Of a stretch of DNA of 33,723 nucleotides, positions 1-8,020 are shown in pieces (position 1 is the first letter of the stretch; every line of letters starts with the position of its first letter). Below the pieces are notes generated by a model, which saw only the letters and a program-made list of their open reading frames with translations, did no database searches and was not told the DNA's origin. This DNA is from Pseudomonadota bacterium (lineage in GTDB: Bacteria > Pseudomonadota > Gammaproteobacteria > Burkholderiales > Burkholderiaceae_C), in NCBI GenBank assembly GCA_021805805.1, contig JAJZEB010000025.1, positions 1-33,723 of the forward strand. Direction: 5' to 3'. The translations under genes and the position numbers were made by a program.

Positions 1-120
1 GGGGGCTGAACGCGGCTTCGGAGCGGCCGTGCGCCGCGTTCATGGTTGTGCCCCCGGCGCTGCGCGCCGCCCCCCGAGGGGGCTGAACGCGGCTTCGGAG
101 CGGCCGTGCGCCGCGTTCAT
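1..120. repeat. 43-base direct repeat with GC-rich linker
   Basis: The same 43 bases occur at 1-43 and 78-120. The 34-base linker contains C-rich and G-rich inverted runs around 71-82. Each copy holds an inverted repeat (GAACGCGGC near its start, GCCGCGTTC near its end) that could form a hairpin. The second copy runs into the stop codon of cpoB. There is no T-run, so this is not a classic intrinsic terminator, although hairpins here could protect or end the tolB-pal-cpoB transcript. It looks like a REP-type intergenic repeat of the kind common in Burkholderiales. The left copy may be cut by the window edge. Confidence 0.8.
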
Positions 121-902
121 CGCCGCAGCTTGGCCAGGCGGTCGTGCGCGGTCTGCGCGGCCTCGGATTTCGGGAACTGCCGGATCAGGTGTTCGAGGGT
201 GAGGCGCGCGGCGCGCACTTCGCGCAACTCGACCTGGCAGTTGGCCAGGCCCAGCATGGCGTCGGGCACGCGCGCGCTGTCCGCATGACCGGAGATCAGG
301 GCGTCGAACACCGCAGCGGCGTCCTTGTAGCGCTGCAGCGCGAACAACGAGTTCGCCTGCCAGTATTCGGCGCCAGGCAGGTAGGGACTGGCCGGATACT
401 GTTCGACGAAGGCCTTGAACTGGCTCGCCGCGGCGTCGAACTGCGATGCGCGGAACGCGGTCATCGCGGCGGTGTACGCATTCTTCTCGGCCGGCTGCAC
501 CGTCACCGTCTGGCCGTCGATCTGCACGCTGACCGGCTCCAGCGGCGCGATGCGCTGGGCCAGATCCTTCTGGCCCGCTTCGACCGTGGCGATGGACTGG
601 TTGAGCTGCTGCACCGTGGTGTCCTGCTTGCCCCGCAGTTGCGCGATTTCGCCCTTGAGCTGGTCGATCCGGCCGCTGAGGTCGAGCAGCGAGTTGCGGA
701 TCTGCTGGATCTGCTGGTTTTGCGCTTGCTGCGCCTGTTGCATCTGAGCGAACTGGCTGCGCAGTTCCAGGATCGCGCGGCGCGCGTCGTTGTCGGCGAA
801 CAGGTCGGCGTGCGCCGGAAGCACGGCGCCGAGGCCAAGGCTGAGCGCGACGAGGGTTTGACGCCAGGCCCGAGCGGGCAGCTGTATCGATTTCATGATC
901 AT
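117..902 (-). CDS. cpoB: Tol-Pal accessory protein CpoB (YbgF)
   Basis: This 261-residue periplasmic protein coordinates outer-membrane constriction with septal peptidoglycan synthesis in characterised relatives. A Sec signal peptide covers about residues 1-32, ending Ala-His-Ala. It is followed by a Gln-rich coiled coil (about 40-115) that forms the trimerisation region in the family, and then by TPR-like helices (about 140-255). The ATG at 902 overlaps the pal stop by four bases (ATGA), so translation is probably coupled. A second in-frame ATG lies two codons downstream. The order tolB-pal-cpoB is the standard one. Its tail touches the 43-base repeat. Confidence 0.93.
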   Translation of the reverse strand: MIMKSIQLPARAWRQTLVALSLGLGAVLPAHADLFADNDARRAILELRSQFAQMQQAQQAQNQQIQQIRNSLLDLSGRIDQLKGEIAQLRGKQDTTVQQLNQSIATVEAGQKDLAQRIAPLEPVSVQIDGQTVTVQPAEKNAYTAAMTAFRASQFDAAASQFKAFVEQYPASPYLPGAEYWQANSLFALQRYKDAAAVFDALISGHADSARVPDAMLGLANCQVELREVRAARLTLEHLIRQFPKSEAAQTAHDRLAKLRR

Positions 903-1462
903 TTGTAGACGATGTCGACGCGGCGGTTTTCAGCGTACGCCGCTTGCGTATGGCCCTCGGCCTTGGGTTTTTCCTTGCCGAAACTCACGGCTTCGAGCTG
1001 CGACGGCGACACGCCGAGCACTTCGAGGCCCTTCATCACCGCGTCGGCGCGCTTCTGGCCGAGCGCCAGGTTGTACTCGCGGCTTCCGCGCGCGTCGGTG
1101 TTGCCCTGCAGCTGCGCGTGCGCGTCGGGGTTGTTGGTCAGGTACTGCGCATTGGCCGCGAGCACCGGGCGGTACTTGTCGTCGACGACGTAGCTGTTGT
1201 AGCCGAAGTACACGCTGCGGGCGACGTCCGCAGCGGGGCCGGCGCCGCCGCCGGACGCGCCCGCGCCTCCGCCGACCGGAGCCAGCGGTGTGGCCTGCAG
1301 CGGCGCGACCGCCGCCTCGCCCTGGCTGGTCGCACCGCTCTTGATCGCGCCGGCCGAGGCGGCGTTGCCGGCTTCCACCGGGGCCTTGTTCAGCCGCACG
1401 GACGAACAGCCGCCCAGCGCCAGCGCGGCGGCGGCCAGAACGAGCAAGTGGCGAGGGGTCAT
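899..1462 (-). CDS. pal: Peptidoglycan-associated lipoprotein Pal
   Basis: Outer-membrane lipoprotein of 187 residues that binds peptidoglycan and TolB. The N-terminus is a lipoprotein signal with the lipobox Leu-Gly-Gly-Cys and lipidated Cys19. A Gly/Ala-rich linker follows, then an OmpA-like domain from about residue 85 to the end with the peptidoglycan-contact segment NTDARGSREYN. A GGAG ribosome-binding site lies 8 bases before ATG 1462. The gap from tolB is 43 bases and cpoB overlaps at the 3' end, so the three genes read as one unit. Confidence 0.96.
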   Translation of the reverse strand: MTPRHLLVLAAAALALGGCSSVRLNKAPVEAGNAASAGAIKSGATSQGEAAVAPLQATPLAPVGGGAGASGGGAGPAADVARSVYFGYNSYVVDDKYRPVLAANAQYLTNNPDAHAQLQGNTDARGSREYNLALGQKRADAVMKGLEVLGVSPSQLEAVSFGKEKPKAEGHTQAAYAENRRVDIVYK

Positions 1463-1505
1463 CGTCGATCTCCGGTGGTGGCCCGTCGGCGGGCGGTGGA
1501 ACAGG

Positions 1506-2819
1506 TCAGATCATCGCGGTCCACGGACCCCAGCTGGGTTCGCGGACCTGCTGGCCATGGGTCGCCAGGGTGGTGCGCACGGCGCCGTCGATCGACACCG
1601 TCTTGAGCACCTCGGCTCCACCTTCGGTGGCCGAATACAGGATGATCTGGCCGTTGGGCGCGAAAGTCGGTCGTCCGTCGTTGGGGCCGTCGCCCAGCGC
1701 GGTGGTCTGGCCGCTGGCCAGGTTCTGCACCCAGATCTGGAAGTCGCCGCGCCGGCGTGAGGCGTAGGCCAGGGTCGTGCCGTCGGGGCTGATCGCCGGG
1801 CTGACGTTGTAGTCGCCGCTGAAGGTGATGCGCTGCAACTGGCCACCGTTTCGCCCGATCCTGTAGATCTGCGGCGACCCGTCGCGGTCGCTGACGAAAT
1901 ACAGGCTCTGGCCGTCGGGCGAGAACACCGGCTCGGTGGCGATCGAGCCGCTGTCGGTCAGCCGATGCGGCCTGCCGCCTTCGCTCGGCAGCAGGTAGAC
2001 CTGTGATTCGCCTCCCAGCGTCAGCACCACGGCCAGGGTGCGGCCGTCGGGTGAGAACGCCGGCGCGCTGTTGCTGCCGCGGAAGTCGGCGACCGCGCGG
2101 CGAACGCCGCGGCGGATGTCCTGCACGAACACCACCGGCTTGCCGGTCTCGAACGACACATAGGCCACGCTGCCGCCGTCCGGCGACCAGGTCGGCGACA
2201 TCAGCGGCTCGCGGCTGCGCAGCGCAGCCCGTGCGTTTTCGCCGTCGCTGTCGGCCACGACCAGCCCGAAGGCATTGCGCCCGCCCTTGTCGATATAGGC
2301 GATGCGGGTGGCGAAGACGCCACGTTGCCCCGTCAGCTTCTGGTAGATGAAATCCGCGATGCGGTGCGCCACCAGCCGCAGGTCGCCGGCGACGACCGTG
2401 TAGGCCTGGCCGCCGAGGTCGGCTTGCTTGACCGCGTCCCACATCCTGAAACGCACGATCCAGTGCCCGTCCGGCGTCTGCGCCACGCTGCCGCCGGCGG
2501 CAGCGTCGAGTCCTGCCGCGTGCCATGCGGCGTACGCCGCCGGCCCCTGTTCGGTGAACGGTGCCCCGCCGGGGATCGAAACCCGGAACTGGCCGCTGCG
2601 CACCAGGTCGGCTCGCACGATGTCGGCGATCTGCTGCGGGCAGCCCTTCTGGCCGACGAAATCCCCGATTCCGACCGGGATCTGCGTCGCGCCGATTCCG
2701 GCCACGTCGATCTTGAACTGGGCCTGCGCCAGCGTCGGCGCGAGCAGCGCGGCGCCGGCGCCGAGCGGGCGCCACAGCGGGGAAGTCAGGCCATGGCGCA
2801 GGAACTGGCGACGTTTCAT
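1506..2819 (-). CDS. tolB: Tol-Pal translocation protein TolB
   Basis: Periplasmic beta-propeller protein of 437 residues linking Pal to the inner-membrane TolQRA motor. An N-terminal domain (about 35-165) precedes repeated PD40/WD40-like blades containing SPDG-type motifs (SPDGRTLAV, SPDGQSLYF, SPDGTTLAY). I chose ATG 2819 because the next residues form an export signal. The start at 2864 would add 15 residues with no role. The signal begins KRRQFLRHG, which resembles a twin-arginine motif. tolB does not follow tolA here, so it needs its own promoter or reads through from the glycosyltransferase genes. TAAAAT on the minus strand at 2897-2892 is a possible -10 element, but no clear -35 element is visible. 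Confidence 0.95.
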   Translation of the reverse strand: MKRRQFLRHGLTSPLWRPLGAGAALLAPTLAQAQFKIDVAGIGATQIPVGIGDFVGQKGCPQQIADIVRADLVRSGQFRVSIPGGAPFTEQGPAAYAAWHAAGLDAAAGGSVAQTPDGHWIVRFRMWDAVKQADLGGQAYTVVAGDLRLVAHRIADFIYQKLTGQRGVFATRIAYIDKGGRNAFGLVVADSDGENARAALRSREPLMSPTWSPDGGSVAYVSFETGKPVVFVQDIRRGVRRAVADFRGSNSAPAFSPDGRTLAVVLTLGGESQVYLLPSEGGRPHRLTDSGSIATEPVFSPDGQSLYFVSDRDGSPQIYRIGRNGGQLQRITFSGDYNVSPAISPDGTTLAYASRRRGDFQIWVQNLASGQTTALGDGPNDGRPTFAPNGQIILYSATEGGAEVLKTVSIDGAVRTTLATHGQQVREPSWGPWTAMI

Positions 2820-2894
2820 GGTGGGCGGGAAGGGGATTGAGGTCAACCGAGCGGGCGCCCGCAAGGGCGCACGCCGACATCTGCCGCGGCTATT

Positions 2895-3809
2895 TTATGT
2901 CGCGCCGCTCCGGCCGGTCCCGGGCACGCGAGCGTCGTGCGATTCGGCGTCGATCAGCACCGTCACACGTGCCGTGTCGCGGCTGCGCAAGGGGTTGTTC
3001 ATGCCACGCTCGGCGCGCATTCGGTCCGCTCCGCCGCGCAGGCGGTCGACGACACGCTGACGGTTCACCGACTCGGTGTCGCGCGCGGCTTCGCGGTGCC
3101 ACAGATGCAGCACTTCTGTGGCCCAGTAGCCGTCCACCCGAGACAGCCCGGCCGCGTGCAGTCGGGCGACGAAATCCGCGTCTTCGTGGCCCCAGCCGCT
3201 GAAGGTCTCGTCGAAGCCGTCGACGCGCACGTAATCGTCGCGCCACAGCGCCATATTGCAACTGCGGATGCCGCGCCAGCGAAACGCCGCGCGCGTCCGC
3301 CGCCAGCGCGTCGGCCAGCGCAGGCACAGCGGCGCGAGCTTGTTGATTGCGCCGCGCAGGCGCTCGCGCAGCATGCCGAGGCCGCAGCGCGGTACCGCGC
3401 TGCGCCGCTCGACGATCGCCGCGCTCAGCGCCGGGCCGAGCAGCACGCGGCTGCCGTTGACGAAGCTGCCGCGGCGCGCCAGCGCGCGGTGGCGGGCAAC
3501 GAAGTCTGTTTGCGCAATGCAGTCTCCGTCGAGGAAGACGAGGTAGTCGCCTCGCGCTTGCAGTGCGCCGAGGTTGCGTACCGCCGCTGCCGTGAAGCCG
3601 ACGTCGGGGTGCCAGGCGTGGCGCAGCGGGAAGTTCCAGTCGGCGCGGTGCGCGAACAGCGCATCGACGTGCTCGTCGCGGGATCCGTCGTCGGCGACGA
3701 CGACTTCGAAGCCGCGGTCGCGCTGCCGAGCCAGGCCGTCGAGCACTGCGCACAGCGCATCGCTGCGGTTGTACGTCGACACGATGACGCTGATCAGGGT
3801 CGGACGCAT
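2895..3809 (-). CDS. Family 2 glycosyltransferase
   Basis: Predicted GT-A fold transferase of 304 residues. The nucleotide-sugar binding N-terminus starts ISVIVSTYNRSDAL, the metal-binding DxD is FLDGDC, and the C-terminal motif GWGHEDADF resembles the galactosyltransferase-type domain seen in LPS and capsule enzymes. The ATG at 3809 begins directly before the domain and leaves a 7-base gap after the upstream gene. ATG 3827 is also possible and would overlap it. It is the last gene of the surface-glycan block. The sugar donor and acceptor cannot be read from the sequence. Confidence 0.85.
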   Translation of the reverse strand: MRPTLISVIVSTYNRSDALCAVLDGLARQRDRGFEVVVADDGSRDEHVDALFAHRADWNFPLRHAWHPDVGFTAAAVRNLGALQARGDYLVFLDGDCIAQTDFVARHRALARRGSFVNGSRVLLGPALSAAIVERRSAVPRCGLGMLRERLRGAINKLAPLCLRWPTRWRRTRAAFRWRGIRSCNMALWRDDYVRVDGFDETFSGWGHEDADFVARLHAAGLSRVDGYWATEVLHLWHREAARDTESVNRQRVVDRLRGGADRMRAERGMNNPLRSRDTARVTVLIDAESHDARVPGTGRSGAT

Positions 3810-3816
3810 CGCGTGC

Positions 3817-4599
3817 TCAACGCGCATCGTGCCGTTGCTGCAGCAGCCACAGCTTGACGTAGCGGTAATAGGTGCCGTGCGCATTCGACAGCGCCAGCGC
3901 CAACCCCATGCGGCCATCGAGGAATCCGGCACGCAGCACGTAGCCGCGGAAGAAGGTCCATGCGCCGTGCGCGAGCGCACGCCCAATGCTGCCGCGGCGG
4001 CCGCGCGCATGCGCCTTGGCGGCGCCGGCAGTCGAGTAGGCGTCGATCTTGCGCAGCACCTGTTCGAAGTCGCGGAAGCTTTCGTGGCGCAGGTCGTGGC
4101 GCAGGTCGCCGATCGCGCCTCGGCACTGCACCGTCTCGTGCACGATGTCGTCGGAAAAACGCCCGCAGTCGCGCCGGAACAGCCGCAGCACGCGGTCGGG
4201 GTACCAGCCGCCGTGGCGCATGAAGCGGCCGCAGAAACTCGACAGCCGCGGCATGCGGTAGCCGGTGTACGCAGCGCCGCTGGTCACAGCGTCGCGGATC
4301 TCGGCGGCGAGCTCGGCGTCGACGCGCTCGTCGGCGTCGATCGACAGCACCCAGTCGCAGCGCGCGTGCTGCAGCGCGCGGTTCTTCTGCGGCCCGAAGC
4401 CGGGCCAGTCGGCGCTGACCTCCACACGGGCGCCGGCGTCGCGCGCGATGCGCAGGGTGTCGTCGGTGCTGCCACTGTCGAGCACGACGATCTCGTCGCA
4501 CCAGGCCAGTCCGGCGAGGCAGTCGGGCAGGTTGCGCGCTTCGTCGCGGGTGATGATCACCGCGCTGATCGTCGGCCTGGCGTCGGGCGACGCGCTCAC
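3817..4599 (-). CDS. WaaE/KdtX-type LPS core glycosyltransferase
   Basis: Family 2 glycosyltransferase of 260 residues, resembling WaaE/KdtX enzymes that add glucose to the heptose region of the LPS inner core. Visible motifs are the N-terminal SAVIITRDEARNL, then VVLDSGSTDDT, and the metal-binding SIDADERV. The C-terminal half is aromatic and basic, typical of membrane-associated LPS enzymes. The start is a GTG at 4599 that overlaps the previous gene's stop by four bases (GTGA). The open frame continues far upstream, but that part overlaps the neighbour and does not look like protein. The exact linkage made is inferred from similarity only. Confidence 0.85.
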   Translation of the reverse strand: MSASPDARPTISAVIITRDEARNLPDCLAGLAWCDEIVVLDSGSTDDTLRIARDAGARVEVSADWPGFGPQKNRALQHARCDWVLSIDADERVDAELAAEIRDAVTSGAAYTGYRMPRLSSFCGRFMRHGGWYPDRVLRLFRRDCGRFSDDIVHETVQCRGAIGDLRHDLRHESFRDFEQVLRKIDAYSTAGAAKAHARGRRGSIGRALAHGAWTFFRGYVLRAGFLDGRMGLALALSNAHGTYYRYVKLWLLQQRHDAR

Positions 4600-5504
4600 G
4601 CCTGCGGCTCCGCGTCGGTCAGCAGGTGGCGGCCCGGTGCCGGATCCCAGGCGCCGAGGTCGCCGAGCGGAAAATCGCCGCCGACCGCGTAGGCAACGCG
4701 CTTGAAACGACCGGCCGCGGTGCTCGCCGGCAGCCCGGGGTCGATGCGTGCGCCGGGGTCGCTGCGCAGCAGGAACCCGCGCTTGAACTCGCCCTGGGTG
4801 ATTCCCCACTTCATCGCGAACGTGCGCGCGCCCTTGTTGCGCCGCACGCGGCCGGTGCTGCGGCACGCGAAGTGGTAGACGCGGCTGTCGCCGAGCACCT
4901 TGAAACGCCGGCAACCCGCGACCCACAGCTTCATCAGCAGGTCGTCGTCGGAACTCATGCCGGGGCCGAACTCGATGCTGTAGCCACCGACCATGTGCCA
5001 CCAGCGCCGGCTGATGACCGTCGGCTGCGACGCGCAGCCCCAGCGATCGCCGGCCGGCAGCCGGGAATGCTCGCGCGCGAAGCGCTGCGCGTCGAAAACA
5101 TCCGGCGTACGGCCGAAATCGTCGACCAGCACGAGTTCGTTGCCGGTGCCGCTCGGCTCGATCAGGGTCGACGACAGCAGCATCAGGTCGTCGTCGTGGC
5201 GCGCGATCTCGGCGGCGAACGCGGCGTCCCAGCCGGGGGCGCAGACCATGTCGTCGTTGAGGTAGACCAGCCACGGCTGGGTGGCTTGCGCGGCGAGCAG
5301 GTTCACGCTCAGGCAGACCCCGATATTGACGGGCGCGTGGATGTGGCGCAGGCGCTGCGCGCGCACCCAGTCCAGCGTGCCGTCGCTGCCGTCGTTGACG
5401 AGGACGATGATCTCGTGGTCGACGCTCGAGTTGCGGCGAATCGCGTCGACGCAGAGTTCCAGGTAGGCGAGGTTGTTCCAGCTCGGGATCAGGATGCTGA
5501 ACAT
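4596..5504 (-). CDS. Family 2 glycosyltransferase (O-antigen/core type)
   Basis: A 302-residue protein starting MFSILIPSWNNLAYLELC, a standard GT-A N-terminus. It continues with a nucleotide-binding VNDGSDGT block and a YLNDDM motif in place of DxD. The middle contains a GPGMSSDDDLLMKLW segment similar to the acceptor-side ED/DD motif of GT2 enzymes. ATG 5504 lies 10 bases after the stop of the O-antigen-ligase gene and the gene overlaps the next by four bases, so it sits inside one operon. The substrate is unknown. It probably acts on the cytoplasmic face of the inner membrane. Confidence 0.82.
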   Translation of the reverse strand: MFSILIPSWNNLAYLELCVDAIRRNSSVDHEIIVLVNDGSDGTLDWVRAQRLRHIHAPVNIGVCLSVNLLAAQATQPWLVYLNDDMVCAPGWDAAFAAEIARHDDDLMLLSSTLIEPSGTGNELVLVDDFGRTPDVFDAQRFAREHSRLPAGDRWGCASQPTVISRRWWHMVGGYSIEFGPGMSSDDDLLMKLWVAGCRRFKVLGDSRVYHFACRSTGRVRRNKGARTFAMKWGITQGEFKRGFLLRSDPGARIDPGLPASTAAGRFKRVAYAVGGDFPLGDLGAWDPAPGRHLLTDAEPQA

Positions 5505-5514
5505 CGGCGTGGGC

Positions 5515-6846
5515 TCAGGATTCGTGGGCGGGGCGCAGAGTGGCGGCAAGCAGGACCGCGCTGCTCAGCGCGTAGAACGCGGCGTTCATCGTCAGGTCGA
5601 AGGTCTCGACGGTCAAGCCGTACACCAGGAATCCAAGGCTCAGCGCCAGGCCCATGCGCGCCGGGACCGCCGCGTCGCCGCGCAGCCGGCGGGCGAAGAT
5701 CGCTGCCGGCACGAGGTACAGCGCGACGATCGCGACCAGCCCGGGCACGCCGAGCGCGCAGGTCTTGTCGAGGATTTCGTTGTGCACTTCACCGCGGCCG
5801 AACTGCGCGGCCAGCGGGGTCAACCAGCCGGCCTGCTGCATCGGTGTCATCGCGGCCTTGAACCCTCCGGGGCCGACGCCGAACCATGGATGCTGCACCC
5901 ACAGGTGCAAGGCCACCCGCCAGAGTTGCAGCCTGATGCCGACCGAAGTGTTGAGGTCTCCGCGCTCGAAGGCCTGCATATTGCTGAGCACCAGTCCGGC
6001 GCGCTCGTGGATTTCCGGCACGAGCCAGTAGCCCAGCGCCGCCAGCGCGAGCGCGCCCGTCGTGATCCACGCCACGCGGCGCAGATCGCCGCGGTGCGCG
6101 CGGCCGGCAAGGCCGATGCCGAGGAACAGCGGCAGCGCTACCCAGCCGCCGCGCGAGCCGCTGACCACGGATGCGGCAATTCCTGCGAGCAGCGCTGCCA
6201 GCTTGAGGGCGTGGCGCCAGCGTGGCTCCGGGCCCAGCCAGCCGATGCTCAGCGCGGCGAGCACGCCGATCAGCAAGGCCATATTGCCGAAGGTGATCAG
6301 GTCGATGAACCCGGTCGAGATGCGGCCGAACGGGTCGCGGTGCGGCGCCACCACCAGACCGACGGCGATCAGCAGCGCGCCGGCGATCAGCCCGTACTGC
6401 AGGGCCGCGAGACGCCGCTGATCGACGCGCCTGAGTGCGAAGTACACCGGGATCGCGAGCACGAAACGCGCCGGCGCATCGTCGTGGCGCCAGACCCAGC
6501 TGCCATGCACCGATTGACTGAGCAGGGTCGCCATCGACACGCCGAGCATCGCGGCGACCCAGGCGCGCACGCGATTGCGCTCGGCTGGCGCCATGGTCGC
6601 TGCAGGCAGCGTGGTCAGCATCGCCACGCTGAGCAGCGCGAGCAGAATCAGCGCAGCGTTGACCGCGCCGCGCACCAGCAGCAGCAGCGCCGGATACGCG
6701 ATCAAGGCGAATGCCACGGCGACTCCGGCGGCCGGCCGCTGCGGCCACGGCTGCCGGGGCGCGCCGGAGTGCGCGCGCGCATCGTGCGGTTCTGGGGTGC
6801 TGGGCATCTGGCGAGGCAGTAGGCGTGAGCGGCGGGAGCTTGCCAT
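5515..6846 (-). CDS. waaL: O-antigen ligase-like membrane protein (Wzy_C family)
   Basis: Predicted multi-pass inner-membrane protein of 443 residues with about ten to twelve hydrophobic segments. It has the two landmarks of the Wzy_C/WaaL family: a GSRGGW motif in the centre and a large periplasmic loop ending GRGEVHNEILD. In known WaaL enzymes this loop and its conserved Arg/His take part in transfer of O-antigen from undecaprenyl diphosphate to lipid A-core. The related O-antigen polymerase Wzy or an oligosaccharyl ligase cannot be excluded. Start choice is uncertain: ATG 6846 is the first ATG, GTG 6858 lies upstream, ATG 6807 is nearer the first membrane helix, and none has a clear Shine-Dalgarno site. 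Confidence 0.8.
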   Translation of the reverse strand: MASSRRSRLLPRQMPSTPEPHDARAHSGAPRQPWPQRPAAGVAVAFALIAYPALLLLVRGAVNAALILLALLSVAMLTTLPAATMAPAERNRVRAWVAAMLGVSMATLLSQSVHGSWVWRHDDAPARFVLAIPVYFALRRVDQRRLAALQYGLIAGALLIAVGLVVAPHRDPFGRISTGFIDLITFGNMALLIGVLAALSIGWLGPEPRWRHALKLAALLAGIAASVVSGSRGGWVALPLFLGIGLAGRAHRGDLRRVAWITTGALALAALGYWLVPEIHERAGLVLSNMQAFERGDLNTSVGIRLQLWRVALHLWVQHPWFGVGPGGFKAAMTPMQQAGWLTPLAAQFGRGEVHNEILDKTCALGVPGLVAIVALYLVPAAIFARRLRGDAAVPARMGLALSLGFLVYGLTVETFDLTMNAAFYALSSAVLLAATLRPAHES

Positions 6847-6875
6847 CGTAGCGGGCACGCGCGCCGGGGCGCGGC

Positions 6876-7922
6876 TCAGCCCGTGTACGCCGCCAGTTCG
6901 GCGAGCAGCGCGCGCACGCGGTGGTCGCAGCTGTGCCGGAGCAGCACTTCGCGATGTCCGCGCTCGGCGATGCGCGCGCGTTCGTCGTCGTGCTCGAGCA
7001 GCCAGCGCAGCCGCTGCTGCATCTGCGCGTGGTCGCGGTATACGCTCAGGTGCTCGCCGTCGACGAAGTGCTCACCAAGCTCTGCGGCTTCGTCGGTGAG
7101 CAGGCAGGCACGGGTGGCCAGGACTTCGAAGTAGCGCATGTTGAGCCCCAGACGAACCGTGCGGTCGGCGTTGAGGACGACGCGTGCCCTGTTGTAGAGG
7201 ACATTCAGCTCGGTGCCGAGGATCAGGTCGCCTCGATGAATCTTGCGCAGGAGCTTTTTCGGCAACCGGCTTTTCCGCAGCCAACTATGTCCGTATAACG
7301 CAATGTCTTCGGTCACTTCAAAGACCCGGGCGATGATCTCGTCGCGCCACGGGCTCCACGCACCGACGAAGGCGACGTCGACATCCTTGGCGCAGTCGTC
7401 GAGCGGGTGATGCTGGCGCAGGTTCGCGCCGTGCAGCAGGTGGAACGATGCACGCTGGTTGCAAGCCAGCGCGTCGACGATCTCGCGCGAGAACGCGCCG
7501 TAGACGTCGAAGTGACGCGACGCGGATTCCAGCACCGGCCAGGAATCGTTCTGCTCGACCCACCAGCCGACCTTCAGCGCGGCCGCGCCGCGCAGCGGTT
7601 CGATGTCGATGGGCTTGCCGTGTATGCACAGCACGACGTCGGGCGCGTACGCCGCCACCGCGGCGGCCAGCTGCGCCGCCGGGTACCTGGCATCGCTCCA
7701 GCGATGGTTGCGGAATAGATCGGTGCCGCGGCGCACCAGCCGCAGCGCGCGGGCGAGCTTGTTGACGCGGCGGAAGACGTAGCGCTGCACCCAGTGGACA
7801 TGGTCGTCGACGATGAAAGTCCTGGCATCGATTCCGGCATGCGCGAATGCGTCGGCATAGTCTTCGGCCAGCGGCGGGAACCGCGGGTGGGCGATCAGGA
7901 TCCGGGAAATCTTTGGGTGCAT
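6876..7922 (-). CDS. GT-B glycosyltransferase, CgeB-like
   Basis: A 348-residue protein starting MHPKISRILIAHPRFPP. The N-terminal half has Rossmann-like segments (VVLCIHGKPIDIE, WWVEQNDSW). The C-terminal half matches the family with a spore-maturation CgeB-like or Glyco_trans_1_2 domain, with VAFVGAWSPWRDEI followed by GLNMRYFEVLATRACLLTDE and repeated short helices at the end. This is typical of enzymes that modify LPS or glycoproteins. ATG 7922 is preferred. An open frame continues to 7973 but would add a His-rich stretch encoded by an 11-base direct repeat. It is the first gene of the minus-strand glycan block and diverges from msbA. Confidence 0.75.
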   Translation of the reverse strand: MHPKISRILIAHPRFPPLAEDYADAFAHAGIDARTFIVDDHVHWVQRYVFRRVNKLARALRLVRRGTDLFRNHRWSDARYPAAQLAAAVAAYAPDVVLCIHGKPIDIEPLRGAAALKVGWWVEQNDSWPVLESASRHFDVYGAFSREIVDALACNQRASFHLLHGANLRQHHPLDDCAKDVDVAFVGAWSPWRDEIIARVFEVTEDIALYGHSWLRKSRLPKKLLRKIHRGDLILGTELNVLYNRARVVLNADRTVRLGLNMRYFEVLATRACLLTDEAAELGEHFVDGEHLSVYRDHAQMQQRLRWLLEHDDERARIAERGHREVLLRHSCDHRVRALLAELAAYTG

Positions 7923-7949
7923 CGGAGATCTTGGCGCGGCGAGTCGAGG

Positions 7950-7973
7950 TGGTGGTGCATGATGGTGGTGCAT
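7950..7973. repeat. 11-base direct repeat, 13-base period
   Basis: TGGTGGTGCAT occurs at 7950-7960 and 7963-7973 with a two-base GA spacer, in the intergenic space between the divergent glycosyltransferase and msbA genes. Each copy holds a minus-strand ATG (GCA followed by TGG on the plus strand reads as ATGC on the minus strand), which extends the apparent reading frame of the glycosyltransferase upstream. A regulatory role is possible but nothing else supports it. Confidence 0.7.
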
Positions 7974-8008
7974 TAGGTTAATCCAACGGACGCCAGGGGA
8001 CTGGACCC

Positions 8009-8014
8009 TAGAAT
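8009..8014 (+). promoter_or_regulatory. Possible -10 element for msbA
   Basis: TAGAAT ends six bases before the msbA ATG at 8021. If used, transcription would begin at or next to the start codon and give a leaderless or nearly leaderless message. No good -35 hexamer is visible at the expected 16-18 base spacing, so this rests on the -10 match alone. Confidence 0.35.
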
Positions 8015-8020
8015 CACGGG

